Assembly (NCBI GenBank): GCA_934699095.1
Contig: CAKUVI010000002.1
Span: 186,001-250,000 of the forward strand
Source: an uncultured Bacteroidales bacterium
GTDB lineage: Bacteria; Bacteroidota; Bacteroidia; Bacteroidales; WCHB1-69
DNA: 64,000 bases
Reading direction: 5' to 3'
Both the position numbers and the translations under genes were made by a program. This document shows positions 24,302-34,750 of the stretch, piece by piece (position 1 is the stretch's first letter; the number at the start of each line of letters is the position of its first letter). The notes beneath the pieces were generated by a model, which saw only the letters and a program-made list of their open reading frames with translations, was not told where the DNA came from and ran no database searches.

Positions 24302-25672
24302 TTACAACTTCATCCACTCGTCGAAATCCTCAGGCGACACCAATTTAAGCTCCAAGGCGGCCTCGCGAAGAGTGAGATTGTTCTCGTGTGCGTGCTGTGC
24401 TATCTTGGCTGAGTTGTAGTAACCTATATGAGGGTTGAGTTTGGTGACGAGCATGAGAGAGTTGTTGAGATGCATGGCAATCCGCTCGAGGTTGGGCTTT
24501 ATACCCTTGAGGCAGTGGTCGTTGAAAGAGTTGATGACATCGGCGAGCAGGCGTGACGACTGCAGCAGGTTTCTGCCGATGAGAGGCATGAATACATTGA
24601 GTTGGAGGTGTCCCTGCATTGCGCCGGTGGTGATTGCCACATCGTTGCCGATAACTTGGCAGCACACTTGCGAGAGGGCCTCGCACTGTGTAGGGTTGAC
24701 CTTTCCGGGCATGATTGAGGAACCTGGCTCATTAGCCGGCAGTACCACTTCGCCCAAGCCGCAGCGCGGACCTGAGTTAAGAAGGCGGAAATCGTTGGCT
24801 ATCTTCATCAACGACACGGCGAGACGCTTGAATGCGCCAGACATTTCGCAAAGCGAATCGTGTGTAGCCATGGCCTCAAACTTGTTCTCGCAATTCGTGA
24901 AGCTGTAGCCTGTGAACTTGTTTATGTATTCGAGGGCTTTCTTGTCGTAGCCTTCGGGTGCATTGATGCCATTACCAACAGCCGTGCCGCCGATTGGCAG
25001 CTCCATGAGATGCTTCAGGCTTTGACGGATAACCTCCAAACCGTGTTCCAGTTGGGATAGATGTCCGGAAAGCTCCTCGCCGAGAGTAAGCGGGGTGGCG
25101 TCCATAAGGTGGGTGCGCCCGATCTTCTTGATGTCGGAGTATTCGCTTATTTTCTCCCTATAGGTGGCCATCATATTCTCAATTGCCGGAATAGTGCGAA
25201 TGATGATGCTTCTGGCTGTGGCGATACGCATTCCCGTCGGGAATATGTCGTTGGTTGACTGTGACTTGTTGACATCGTCGTTAGGGGAGAGGAATAGGGG
25301 AGTGTCGGTGAGCTTGCCGCCGTGCAGAATCTGGGCACGGTGTGCAATAACCTCATTGACGTTCATGTTTGTCTGCGTGCCGGATCCCGTCTGCCAGATG
25401 TGGAGCGGGAAATGTTCATCCCACTTGCCGTCAAGTATTTCATCACATACGTTGACTATAAGGTCGCGCTTTTCGGCACTCAGAACGCCGCAGTCGTAGT
25501 TGGCGCAGGCTGCGGCCTTCTTGGCAGTTGCTATCCCATATATTATCTCTATCGGCATCTTTTTCTTGCCGATTACAAAATTCTCCATTGCACGCTGGGT
25601 CTGAGCACCCCATAGCTTGTCGCTCTCAACCCTCATCTCTCCTAATGTGTCCTTCTCTATCCTGTATTCCAT
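24302..25672 (-). CDS. fumC: class II fumarate hydratase
   Basis: Fumarase C interconverts fumarate and L-malate in the TCA cycle or its reductive branch. The 456 residues carry the superfamily signature GSSIMPGKVNP, the TNMNVNEV segment typical of FumC, and GRTHLMDATP with the catalytic His region. The length is normal. It lies 12 bp after atpG and 18 bp before the IPExxxVDY-like gene, so it appears to be transcribed with ATP synthase subunits. In anaerobic Bacteroidales this enzyme would serve fumarate respiration to succinate. Confidence 0.96.
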   Translation of the reverse strand: MEYRIEKDTLGEMRVESDKLWGAQTQRAMENFVIGKKKMPIEIIYGIATAKKAAACANYDCGVLSAEKRDLIVNVCDEILDGKWDEHFPLHIWQTGSGTQTNMNVNEVIAHRAQILHGGKLTDTPLFLSPNDDVNKSQSTNDIFPTGMRIATARSIIIRTIPAIENMMATYREKISEYSDIKKIGRTHLMDATPLTLGEELSGHLSQLEHGLEVIRQSLKHLMELPIGGTAVGNGINAPEGYDKKALEYINKFTGYSFTNCENKFEAMATHDSLCEMSGAFKRLAVSLMKIANDFRLLNSGPRCGLGEVVLPANEPGSSIMPGKVNPTQCEALSQVCCQVIGNDVAITTGAMQGHLQLNVFMPLIGRNLLQSSRLLADVINSFNDHCLKGIKPNLERIAMHLNNSLMLVTKLNPHIGYYNSAKIAQHAHENNLTLREAALELKLVSPEDFDEWMKL

Positions 25673-25684
25673 CTGATGTTTGTT

Positions 25685-26566
25685 TTATCCGTTTAAAGCA
25701 TTTGCACCGCTCACGATCTCAATCAACTCGTTTGTGATAGAAGATTGTCGGGCGTTGTTGTATTTGAGGCGCAAGTCTCGCAGAATCTCCGTGGCGTTGT
25801 CGGTGGCCTTTGTCATGGAAATCATCCGGGCCCCGTGCTCCGAAGCCACAGAGTCAGACAATGTCTTGTAGAGCTGTGTACGGAGTATCTTCGGGATCAG
25901 TTCTCCTAAAAGTTCATCTGCAGAAGGCTCTATGATGTAGTCGCCTGAAACCTTCGTCGGTTGTCCTTCCTCCGCGATTTGAGCCACAGGCAGGAACTCT
26001 TCAACAGTGATTTTCTGAGTCGCTGCGTTGAGGAACTGGTTGTAAACAATCTCCACCTTGTCGATTTCGTGTTTGATGAAACCGTCTATCAGCATGTCGG
26101 CGATTTCTGAAGACTTGGTGAAATCAGGTGCGTCGATGAGCTTCTCATCGTACAGCATGACCGGATACAGCTTTGAAAGCTGCTCGTTGCCTTTCTTTCC
26201 AAAGCAGATAAGCTTGAGGTTCCCTGCAGCGAGCTGGCTGCTGTATTTCTCTTCCACAAGATGTTTCACGCGCTTCACAATATTTGAGTTGAAGGCACCG
26301 CAGAGCCCCTTGTTGGAAGTGAGAACCACCAACACAACCTTCTCTGGCTCCCGGTTCTCAAAGAGAGGAAGCTTTTCGGTGTCGGCGTTTGAAGATGCCA
26401 GGTTACCGAGTATTTCGCTCAACTTCTGAGAGTAGGGACGGAGATGCTGTATAGAAGTCTGTGCCCTGCGAAGTTTCGCGGCCGACACCAACTTCATTGA
26501 TCCGGTGATCTTCTGTGTTGACTCGATTGATGTGATTCGAGTGCGTATTTCCTTTAGGTTGCCCAT
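25685..26566 (-). CDS. atpG: ATP synthase F1 subunit gamma
   Basis: Gamma is the central rotor shaft of F1. The N-terminal helix (LKEIRTRITSIESTQKITGSMKLVSAAKLR) and the C-terminal helix (ATEILRDLRLKYNNARQSSITNELIEIV) are the strongly conserved ends that form the coiled-coil axle; the middle Rossmann-like part has VLTSNKGLCGAFN. Its 293 residues are normal. It is 2 bp after atpA. The genes for beta and epsilon and for the membrane sector are not in the window. Confidence 0.97.
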   Translation of the reverse strand: MGNLKEIRTRITSIESTQKITGSMKLVSAAKLRRAQTSIQHLRPYSQKLSEILGNLASSNADTEKLPLFENREPEKVVLVVLTSNKGLCGAFNSNIVKRVKHLVEEKYSSQLAAGNLKLICFGKKGNEQLSKLYPVMLYDEKLIDAPDFTKSSEIADMLIDGFIKHEIDKVEIVYNQFLNAATQKITVEEFLPVAQIAEEGQPTKVSGDYIIEPSADELLGELIPKILRTQLYKTLSDSVASEHGARMISMTKATDNATEILRDLRLKYNNARQSSITNELIEIVSGANALNG

Positions 26567-26568
26567 CT

Positions 26569-28158
<1,590 letters not shown>

Positions 28159-28174
28159 GTATATGCTTTATTAG

Positions 28175-28732
28175 TTAAAATTGTACTTGGAAAATGTTTT
28201 GTGAGAACTCCTGCTTCAAGCGGTTGATTTTGCTCAAAATGCTTGAATCCAAATAATAGTCGTCCATCTTGACCACAAAACCACCGATTATTGACGGATC
28301 GACTATTTCGTCGAGCTCGATGGTTGCGTGCGTCTGGTCGGCGATAAGACCGACTATCTTGCCTTTCAGTTCCGGACTGAGCGGCTGTGCAGTGGTGATG
28401 CTGACCTGCCGGATGTTGTTCTCTGTGTTATAAAGTTTGAAATATTCTTCACAAATGGTGTCTAAAGCGGGCTCGCGCTTCTGTTTCAAGAGTAACTCAA
28501 GGAACTTGTATGTGATGTCGTGGAGAGTTCCGTTGAACACACTTTCGAAAATCTTGTGCTTTTGGTGGGCTTCGATGACCGGATTTCTCAAAAGGACCTG
28601 CAGTTCACGATTTTCCTTCAGGGTTTTGGAGAAAAGCGCAAGGTCGTCAAACACCTCTTTCACCGAGTTGTTCTCCTTGGCGAAGTCGAAAAGAGCCTTT
28701 GCGTATCTGTTAGATAATTTTGGATTTTTCAT
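28175..28732 (-). CDS. atpH: ATP synthase F1 subunit delta
   Basis: Delta links the F1 head to the peripheral stalk. The 185-residue protein has the OSCP/delta N-terminal helical bundle (LSNRYAKALFDFAKENNSV) and the C-terminal signature (DPSIIGGFVVKMDDYYLDSSI). It is the first gene of the operon, with a TATATTTG promoter box 22 bp upstream. Unusually, atpB, atpE and atpF are not upstream; pyrE is, separated by a terminator. Confidence 0.95.
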   Translation of the reverse strand: MKNPKLSNRYAKALFDFAKENNSVKEVFDDLALFSKTLKENRELQVLLRNPVIEAHQKHKIFESVFNGTLHDITYKFLELLLKQKREPALDTICEEYFKLYNTENNIRQVSITTAQPLSPELKGKIVGLIADQTHATIELDEIVDPSIIGGFVVKMDDYYLDSSILSKINRLKQEFSQNIFQVQF

Positions 28733-28753
28733 CTACTACATTTTAAAGCGCGG

Positions 28754-28761
28754 CAAATATA
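28754..28761 (-). promoter_or_regulatory. -7 box (TATATTTG) for the atpHAG-fumC operon
   Basis: A perfect TAnnTTTG match lies 22 bp upstream of the atpH start and downstream of the pyrE terminator, so the operon starts here. Confidence 0.65.
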
Positions 28762-28779
28762 CATTATTTTCTAAAATAA

Positions 28780-28808
28780 AAAAACGCAGAAAAATTATTT
28801 CTGCGTTT
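28780..28808 (-). terminator. rho-independent terminator of pyrE
   Basis: AAACGCAGAAA and TTTCTGCGTTT pair around AATTA. The A-rich tract at lower coordinates gives a T-run on the minus strand. It lies 25 bp after the pyrE stop. Confidence 0.85.
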
Positions 28809-28832
28809 CAGATATTTTTGCACAATACAGCA

Positions 28833-29402
28833 TTACATTTTCCTGCTGCCCGGTTTCACGAAGGGCAGACCTTGTTTGCAGAGCGGACAGTCTTCTACAG
28901 CCCAATTCTGAATGTCGAGTTTTGTAGCGCTGTAGATGGGGTAGGGGAAGGAGCCGTTGCTTCTGTCGGCTATGCAGGCCACGCCGATCACTTCAGCGCC
29001 GAATGACTTGAGAACTTCTATGGTCTCAAGCGAGGATTTGCCTGTCGTGACCACATCCTCGGAGATAAGAAGACGCATCCCGGGCTTCACCTCAAAGCCG
29101 CGGCGCAGCGTCATCACGTTGTCAACGCGCTCGGTGAAGATGGCCGGCACTCCTAATTGGCGGCCGAGCTCATACGCCACGATTATTCCTCCCATGGCCG
29201 GTCCCACAACCATGTCTATGTTCAGGCCTTTGACCTGCGCGGTGATTTCCGAGATCACGCGCTCTGCACGGTCAGGATATTGCAAAAGTTTGGCGCACTG
29301 GCAGTAACGGTCGCTGTGACGTCCAGATGACAACAGAAAATGACCTTCCAATAACGCCTCTGATTGAATCAGTTCGTCGATGACTTTGTTTGAATTACTC
29401 AT
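28833..29402 (-). CDS. pyrE: orotate phosphoribosyltransferase
   Basis: PyrE joins orotate to PRPP, giving OMP in de novo pyrimidine synthesis. The 189-residue protein shows the PRPP-binding motif LLISEDVVTTGKSSLETIEV, preceded by VVGPAMGGIIVAYELG and the FTERV segment. It is a single gene with its own promoter (29429-29436) and terminator. pyrK and pyrD lie 6 kb away on the other strand. Confidence 0.96.
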   Translation of the reverse strand: MSNSNKVIDELIQSEALLEGHFLLSSGRHSDRYCQCAKLLQYPDRAERVISEITAQVKGLNIDMVVGPAMGGIIVAYELGRQLGVPAIFTERVDNVMTLRRGFEVKPGMRLLISEDVVTTGKSSLETIEVLKSFGAEVIGVACIADRSNGSFPYPIYSATKLDIQNWAVEDCPLCKQGLPFVKPGSRKM

Positions 29403-29428
29403 AGTGTTCTATTTTCTTTTATCCGTGG

Positions 29429-29436
29429 CAAAGATA
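29429..29436 (-). promoter_or_regulatory. -7 box (TATCTTTG) for pyrE
   Basis: A perfect TAnnTTTG match lies 27 bp upstream of pyrE, back to back with the dnaN promoter. Confidence 0.65.
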
Positions 29437-29485
29437 CTATTTTTATGCGTAAATCGAAAAAGGTTTTTTCTATAAAAAAAAATGT

Positions 29486-29493
29486 TATATTTG
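29486..29493 (+). promoter_or_regulatory. -7 box (TATATTTG) for dnaN
   Basis: A perfect TAnnTTTG match lies 24 bp upstream of the dnaN ATG at 29517 and is divergent from the pyrE box. Confidence 0.65.
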
Positions 29494-29516
29494 CCGCTTG
29501 TAAAATATAAGCGAAT

Positions 29517-30659
29517 ATGGAATTGAAATTCATCGTATCGAGCGAGTTGTTATACCGCAACTTGAACGCCATAAGCGGCGTCATGGGCTCAAACAGCACA
29601 ATGCCCATTTTGGAAAACGTTCTGCTCTCAATCGAGGGCAACATCCTCAAACTGACGGCTTCCGATCTCGAATCCACAATGACGGCCGTCATCCCACTCG
29701 AGAATGTGGAAGGTGAAGGCTCCGTGGCTGTGCCCGCAAGAAGACTGCTCGACACACTGAAGCTCATGCCTGACATGCCACTCGTTTTCCTGATCGACAC
29801 CGATCCTAACTCTCTGAGCCTCAAATTCAACACCGCCAACAGCGAATACCGCGAGAAATGCCTCAGCAGTGAGGAATTCCCTATGGTGAAGCCGATTAAC
29901 AATCCAAAAAGATTCGAAATCCGTGCAACCGTGCTGCAAAGAGCCATCAGCAAGACCATCTTCGCAACCGGTAATGACGAGCTGCGGCCAAATATGATGG
30001 GCGTGTTCTGCGAACTTTCATCAGACTACATCACATTTGTTGCCACCGACGCCCATAAACTTGTGCGCTACCGCAACAGCGAGGTGAAAAGCGATGAATA
30101 CACCTCATTCATCCTTCCTAAAAAACCAATCTCCCACCTTAAAGGCACTCTCTCCGGCCTGACCGATATGGTTCACGTTGAGTATTCAGATGATACCCAC
30201 CATATATGCTTCAAATTCGACAATTTCGAACTGTATTCTTCTCTCAAGGAAGGAAAATATCCGAATTATGAGGCGGTAATCCCGACCAATAACACGAATG
30301 TACTTTCCATAGGCCGCGACGAATTCCTTAAATCAGCCCGCCGTCTTGGAAACTATTCAAGCAAATCCACATATCAGGTGAGGATCGAGCTCACTGAAAA
30401 CAATCTGAACCTTACAGCCGAAGACACAGACTTCTCATGCAAGGGCGCGGAGAACATCGCCTGCCAATACGACGGAGAACCCATGCAGATAGGTTTTAAC
30501 TCCAAGTTCCTTATCGACATGATGAGCAATATCGACACACCACGCATCAAGATGGAATTGTCAAGACCCGACAGGGCTGCCCTCATTCTCCCTGAAGATA
30601 ACAGCGACGGAAACGAGGACGTTCTCATGCTCATAATGCCAGTAATGCTGAATAATTAG
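29517..30659 (+). CDS. dnaN: DNA polymerase III subunit beta (sliding clamp)
   Basis: The beta clamp is a dimeric ring that tethers polymerase III and other enzymes to DNA. The 380 residues show three repeated clamp domains, starting MELKFIVSSELLYRNLNAISGV, and end MLIMPVMLNN, matching the usual PVRL-type C-terminus. dnaA is not next to it, so this locus is not the classical dnaA-dnaN origin arrangement. The RNase P RNA gene follows 23 bp downstream. Confidence 0.97.
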   Translation: MELKFIVSSELLYRNLNAISGVMGSNSTMPILENVLLSIEGNILKLTASDLESTMTAVIPLENVEGEGSVAVPARRLLDTLKLMPDMPLVFLIDTDPNSLSLKFNTANSEYREKCLSSEEFPMVKPINNPKRFEIRATVLQRAISKTIFATGNDELRPNMMGVFCELSSDYITFVATDAHKLVRYRNSEVKSDEYTSFILPKKPISHLKGTLSGLTDMVHVEYSDDTHHICFKFDNFELYSSLKEGKYPNYEAVIPTNNTNVLSIGRDEFLKSARRLGNYSSKSTYQVRIELTENNLNLTAEDTDFSCKGAENIACQYDGEPMQIGFNSKFLIDMMSNIDTPRIKMELSRPDRAALILPEDNSDGNEDVLMLIMPVMLNN

Positions 30660-30682
30660 TCTATACACATAACCTGATAAAA

Positions 30683-31014
30683 GGAAAACCGAGTTGTCGC
30701 GGCCGCACTGCGGCTGAGGAAAGTCCGGGCAACACAGAGCGCCATACTTCCTAACGGGAAGGCACACGCAAGTGTGACAGACAGTGCCACAGAAAAGATA
30801 CCGCCTGCTCGCAGGTAAGGGTGAAATCGCGAGGTAAGAGCTCACGCCGCCGGCAGTGATGCCGGTGAGGGTAAACCTTATGGGTTGAAAGACCAAATAA
30901 ACCGGGGCTTGAGGGTTGCTCGCCCGACCCGGAGGGTAGGTTGATTGAGACGTGCGGCAACGTACGTCCGAGATAAATGACAACATGAAACAGAACCCGG
31001 CTTACGGGTTTTCC
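30683..31014 (+). ncRNA. rnpB: RNase P RNA, bacterial type A
   Basis: This is the catalytic RNA that trims tRNA 5' leaders. The conserved cores are present in order: GAGGAAAGTCCGGGC at the 5' side, AGTGCCACAGAAA, GGGTGAAA, GGTAAACC, and AGATAAATGAC, ACAGAACCCGGCTTA at the 3' side. The ends are set by the P1 helix (GGAAAACC at 30683-30690 with GGTTTTCC at 31007-31014). A T-run immediately follows and acts as terminator. It lies just downstream of dnaN and converges on yraN. Confidence 0.97.
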
Positions 31015-31020
31015 TTTTTT

Positions 31021-31386
31021 TTACCACCATGGTTTGAAGGCGTCTTCAATGTGCCACACCTCCTCCTTCCCGCTGTCCATCAACACCGATACTATGTCAA
31101 AACGAATCTCCTTGGTTATCCCTCTGAAAGTCGAATAGTACGACGCGGCGCGTATCAGGTTCCTCTGCTTTACCTTCGTCACAAACTCTTCCGGAGCCCC
31201 CATGGTTGTACTCTTCCTTGTTTTCACCTCCACAATAACCAAATACTCGCTGTTTCCGGCTATTATGTCAACCTCGAGATGCCCGAACCTCCAGTTGCGC
31301 TCGTGAATTCTGTATCCTTTGCTGATCAAATACCTGGCCGCCAATTCCTCGCCAGCCATGCCTTTTGTTTGTTGTTCTGTTTTCAT
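31021..31386 (-). CDS. YraN family (UPF0102) endonuclease-like protein, 121 aa
   Basis: This is a single-domain protein of the restriction-endonuclease-like fold. Visible family residues are GMAGEELAARYL at the N-terminus, then GHLEVDIIAG and VIVEVKTRK (the E-x-D ... E-x-K active-site pattern), and ASYYS near the C-terminal third. The biological role is unknown. Its stop directly abuts the rnpB T-run on the other strand. A promoter box lies at 31413-31420. Confidence 0.93.
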   Translation of the reverse strand: MKTEQQTKGMAGEELAARYLISKGYRIHERNWRFGHLEVDIIAGNSEYLVIVEVKTRKSTTMGAPEEFVTKVKQRNLIRAASYYSTFRGITKEIRFDIVSVLMDSGKEEVWHIEDAFKPWW

Positions 31387-31412
31387 TTTATTATATATTT
31401 ACAATTGTTTTG

Positions 31413-31420
31413 CAAATATA
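31413..31420 (-). promoter_or_regulatory. -7 box (TATATTTG) for yraN
   Basis: A perfect TAnnTTTG match lies 27 bp upstream of the start at 31386, in the gap after recR. Confidence 0.6.
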
Positions 31421-31450
31421 CAATTTTTTGTAGTTCGTGTAGTTAAAAAA

Positions 31451-32074
31451 TCATCTTGATTTGTATGCGTTGTCGAACTGTGTTCTCGAGATAATGGACC
31501 TGCCGAGCGTGGCCTCATCGGCGTATTCAAGCTCTTCGCCAACACCAATGCCGCGTGCAATGGTGGTAATACTGGCAACCTTGTCTTTTATGTTCTTATA
31601 AATGAAGAAGTTGGTTGTATCGCCCTCAACAGTGGCTGGAAGAGCCAAGATTATCTCCTCAATATCGCCCTCATCAACCCTGTCGAACAATTGCTGGATT
31701 GTGAGTTGCTGTATTCCGATACCATCCATAGGCGAGATAACACCTCCCAAAACATGATATACACCATTGTACTGGTTTGTGTTTTCAATTGCTATCACAT
31801 CTCTTATGTCCTGCACTACACATATCACCTTGCTGTTTCGCTTCGGATTCGCACAAATGTCGCATATCTCGTGGTCGGAGATGTTGTGACATTTTTTGCA
31901 GAAAACTATGTCACTTTTCAACTTGTTGATACGATCGGTGAGCAGTTGTACATTGCTCTCGTCTTGCTTGATAAGATGCAGAGCGAGTCGCAGTGCTGAC
32001 CTTTTTCCAATGCCTGGAAGCTTGGAAATCTCGTTTACTGCATTCTCTAAATGTTTGGAATATAGTGATATCAT
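31451..32074 (-). CDS. recR: recombination mediator protein RecR
   Basis: RecR acts with RecO (and RecF) to load RecA on gapped DNA. The 207 residues hold the N-terminal helix-hairpin-helix (LPGIGKRSALRLALHL), the four-Cys zinc motif at 59, 62, 71 and 74, and a Toprim domain (ICVVQDIRDVIAIE, then ATVEGDTT). Its start overlaps the stop of the M16 peptidase gene by 4 bp (ATGA), so it is the last gene of the mtaB operon. Confidence 0.96.
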   Translation of the reverse strand: MISLYSKHLENAVNEISKLPGIGKRSALRLALHLIKQDESNVQLLTDRINKLKSDIVFCKKCHNISDHEICDICANPKRNSKVICVVQDIRDVIAIENTNQYNGVYHVLGGVISPMDGIGIQQLTIQQLFDRVDEGDIEEIILALPATVEGDTTNFFIYKNIKDKVASITTIARGIGVGEELEYADEATLGRSIISRTQFDNAYKSR

Positions 32075-33303
32075 TCGTCCTCGGGATTAAAAATGAGAGT
32101 GGAAAACCTTGATATGTCAAAAATCTCATTAGCCACGTCACAGATTTCCGTGGAAGTGATATTTTCGATACGACTGATGTTTTCATCCATGTCGGAGACT
32201 TCATCGTAAAACAGCGCTAAATGTCCTGCTGACAATAATTCATTGAGCTTTGACTCCTGGGCTAATGCAAGTTGACCTATAAACTGTTTTTTAGCATAGA
32301 AAAGTTGCATTGATCCCAACTTTTCCTTTTTCAGTCTCTCTATCTCCTTGAATACAAGATTGATGCAATGGTCGCGCTCGTGTGGATCGCATCCGAAATA
32401 CACCGAGAAGAGGCCGCAGTCTGAAAATGGGTTGAAATATGACTCTATGGTGTAGGCGAGACCTTTTTTCTCCCTGATGCTCATGTTTAGTCTCGTATTC
32501 TGACCTTGTCCGCCCAGTATGTTTGTCAAAAGCAAAAACGGCACGCGTTCTTTGTCGCGGATACTGTAAGCTGGAATTCCTGTAATAACGTTTGTTTGTG
32601 ATGTGTTTTTTAGGACTATCTGGGTTTGAGGGAGATATGCGTCAAAACGGGTCCTGATACGTTGACCTGACAGGAGAGGTATTGAACCAAAATACTTCTC
32701 GCATAGATTCACTAACCTTTGTTTTGATATGTTCCCAACCGAACAGAGGACCACGTTTTCGAGCGTGTAGTTGCTCCTGATAAAGTTGAAAATATCGTCT
32801 CTGTAAATATCCTGCACACTGTCCTTGGTGCCAAGGATATTCTTTCCCATCCCGTGGTTCCTGAAAATCATAGATTCGAAGTCGTCAAAGATTATTTCAG
32901 ACGGCGTGTCATTGTAGAAATTTATTTCTTCAAAAATGACAGTTTTTTCCTTCTCTAATTCTTTTTCCGGAAAAGTTGCATTGAAAAATATATCCGCGAG
33001 CAGTTCCACGGCACGCGGATAGTATTGCGACAGGAAAGATGCGTAGAAATCTGTCTCCTCTTTTGATGTGCTGGCGTTCAAGTCGCCGCCCACATTCTCC
33101 AGGCGGTTGATGACACGTGAGGAGGAGCGTTTTTTTGTTCCCTTGAAAATAGTGTGTTCTACAAAATGGGCGAGTCCGGGGTGTTGGTCGGGTTCGTCGC
33201 GGGTTCCTGCATCGATCAGAATGCCAAAGTGTGAAATAGGGGAGTTGGTTGAGATATGCAGGAGTCTGAGACCGTTTTGCAATCTTACAATATGGTGCGG
33301 CAT
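32071..33303 (-). CDS. M16 family zinc metallopeptidase, 410 aa
   Basis: The inverted zinc motif is present as HFVEH at 46-50, followed by the conserved FKGTKKRSS and a downstream Glu-rich segment. The two-half pitrilysin/processing-peptidase fold fits the 410 residues. No signal peptide is seen, so a cytoplasmic protein is likely. Its start lies inside the 3' end of mtaB (19-bp overlap) and its stop overlaps the recR start. Confidence 0.93.
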   Translation of the reverse strand: MPHHIVRLQNGLRLLHISTNSPISHFGILIDAGTRDEPDQHPGLAHFVEHTIFKGTKKRSSSRVINRLENVGGDLNASTSKEETDFYASFLSQYYPRAVELLADIFFNATFPEKELEKEKTVIFEEINFYNDTPSEIIFDDFESMIFRNHGMGKNILGTKDSVQDIYRDDIFNFIRSNYTLENVVLCSVGNISKQRLVNLCEKYFGSIPLLSGQRIRTRFDAYLPQTQIVLKNTSQTNVITGIPAYSIRDKERVPFLLLTNILGGQGQNTRLNMSIREKKGLAYTIESYFNPFSDCGLFSVYFGCDPHERDHCINLVFKEIERLKKEKLGSMQLFYAKKQFIGQLALAQESKLNELLSAGHLALFYDEVSDMDENISRIENITSTEICDVANEIFDISRFSTLIFNPEDE

Positions 33304-34511
33304 GGATCCACAATCACTTTTTGTATAGTATTCACGATATTTTCATCGAACGGTACCTGCACGCGTATGTAATTGTCGGTGAAGCCCGACAGCATGTCGT
33401 CGTTGACCTGTGATTCGATGAGAACAGGACGTTCCTGGCCGGTGCATTGTTCATAGAATGCACGTTTCTTCTCGTTAGAGAGGGCTATAAGTCTGTCGGC
33501 TCTTTCCGACTTTACATCTTCTGGAATCTGGTCTTCCATTATGTTGGCTGCGGTGCGTGGACGGCGGGAGTAGGGGAACACATGCATATAGCTAATGGGC
33601 AGTGTGTCGAGGAAATTGTAGGTCATCTCGAATTCTTCGTCAGTCTCACCCGGAAATCCTGCGATCACATCACAGGCGATGCATGCGTCTGGCATAAGCT
33701 TGCGTATTTTGTTGACTTTTTCGGCGTATTCGGCGGTGGTGTAGCGGCGGCGCATCTCGGAGAGCACCCTGTCACAGCCGGACTGGAGCGGAAGGTGGAA
33801 GTGGGGCATCAGTATTTCGTTTTTGGCGACCATCTTGATGATGTCGTCGGTGAGCAATTCAGGCTCCACAGAGGAGATTCTGATGCGTTCAACGGCATTC
33901 TGCTTCACAATCGCCTTGATAAGTTTGGTGAAGTCTTCGTTGGTGCCGCGGCCGAAATCGCCTATGTTTACACCTGTGAGGTTTACCTCGTGTATGCCGT
34001 GCGATGCAATCTCTTCAATGTTTTTCAACACACCTTCTATGGTGTCGCTGCGGCTCTTTCCGCGTGCTATCCATACTGTGCAGTAGGTGCAGTGGGTGTT
34101 GCAACCGTCCTGTATCTTCAAGAATGAGCGTGTCCGGTCATTTATTGAATACGTGGAGAAGAAATTCGGAGATGGATTTACATTGCGGGATACAACATAG
34201 TCTATAACGCTAAGCTTGTTGCTGCTTGCGAAAACTTTGTCAACTCCGGCCCAACGCTCCAACAGCTCTGGCTTAAGGGCACTGTAGCAACCCATCAGTA
34301 TTATCGCTGCCAAAGGATTCTCGCGATGCAGTTTTGAAACTAAATTACGAGTCTTTTTCTCTGCGGAACCTGTTACTGCACAAGTGTTTACGATGATTAT
34401 CTCTGGAACTCCACCTTGCTGCCAACCTCTTTTTTCCAACTCAGCTGCAATGAACGACGACTCACTGTAATTTAACTTGCATCCCAATGTGTGTATCTCA
34501 AAATTTTTCAT
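33285..34511 (-). CDS. mtaB: tRNA (N6-threonylcarbamoyladenosine(37)-C2)-methylthiotransferase MtaB
   Basis: MtaB converts t6A37 to ms2t6A37 in tRNA with two 4Fe-4S clusters. The 408 residues show the N-terminal cluster Cys11, Cys44 and Cys75, the radical-SAM CNTHCTYC (Cys137, 141, 144), and a C-terminal TRAM-like domain. KNFEIHTLGCKLNYSES at the start is typical of MtaB rather than MiaB or RimO. The start at 34511 matches homologs; an ATG at 34553 would add 14 residues. tsaD, which makes its substrate, is elsewhere in the window. First gene of the mtaB-M16-recR operon. Confidence 0.94.
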   Translation of the reverse strand: MKNFEIHTLGCKLNYSESSFIAAELEKRGWQQGGVPEIIIVNTCAVTGSAEKKTRNLVSKLHRENPLAAIILMGCYSALKPELLERWAGVDKVFASSNKLSVIDYVVSRNVNPSPNFFSTYSINDRTRSFLKIQDGCNTHCTYCTVWIARGKSRSDTIEGVLKNIEEIASHGIHEVNLTGVNIGDFGRGTNEDFTKLIKAIVKQNAVERIRISSVEPELLTDDIIKMVAKNEILMPHFHLPLQSGCDRVLSEMRRRYTTAEYAEKVNKIRKLMPDACIACDVIAGFPGETDEEFEMTYNFLDTLPISYMHVFPYSRRPRTAANIMEDQIPEDVKSERADRLIALSNEKKRAFYEQCTGQERPVLIESQVNDDMLSGFTDNYIRVQVPFDENIVNTIQKVIVDPCRTIL

Positions 34512-34623
34512 CAAATCGGTGTCATTTATATTAAAACCATAACAAACAGACATCGGTAAAATCCCCCCATGTCATTGTCTCTCAATATTTTCCTAAAAAA
34601 ATAAGGTCGTAAAATACGCACGG

Positions 34624-34631
34624 CAAAATTA
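34624..34631 (-). promoter_or_regulatory. -7 box (TAATTTTG) for the mtaB operon
   Basis: A TAnnTTTG match lies 113 bp upstream of the chosen mtaB start. It is divergent from the pyrK box at 34700-34707. Confidence 0.5.
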
Positions 34632-34699
34632 CACTTTTTTTTTAAAATTTCAAACACTTTTTTCACGACTTTTCAGCTCGCCTCAATTGATATTTATTT

Positions 34700-34707
34700 T
34701 ACTTTTG
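34700..34707 (+). promoter_or_regulatory. -7 box (TACTTTTG) for pyrK-pyrD
   Basis: A perfect TAnnTTTG match lies 43 bp upstream of pyrK. Confidence 0.65.
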
Positions 34708-34750
34708 CAATCCAGTTTGAATCATTAAACACGAAATTAATTTTTTAAAT

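Noticed and set aside
29517..30659. dnaN as a marker of the chromosomal origin
   Set aside because: The usual dnaA partner is absent; pyrE and rnpB flank dnaN instead.
33285..34511. MiaB or RimO rather than MtaB
   Set aside because: The N-terminal HTLGCKLN segment is the MtaB form; MiaB and RimO differ there, and the length and C-terminal domain fit MtaB.
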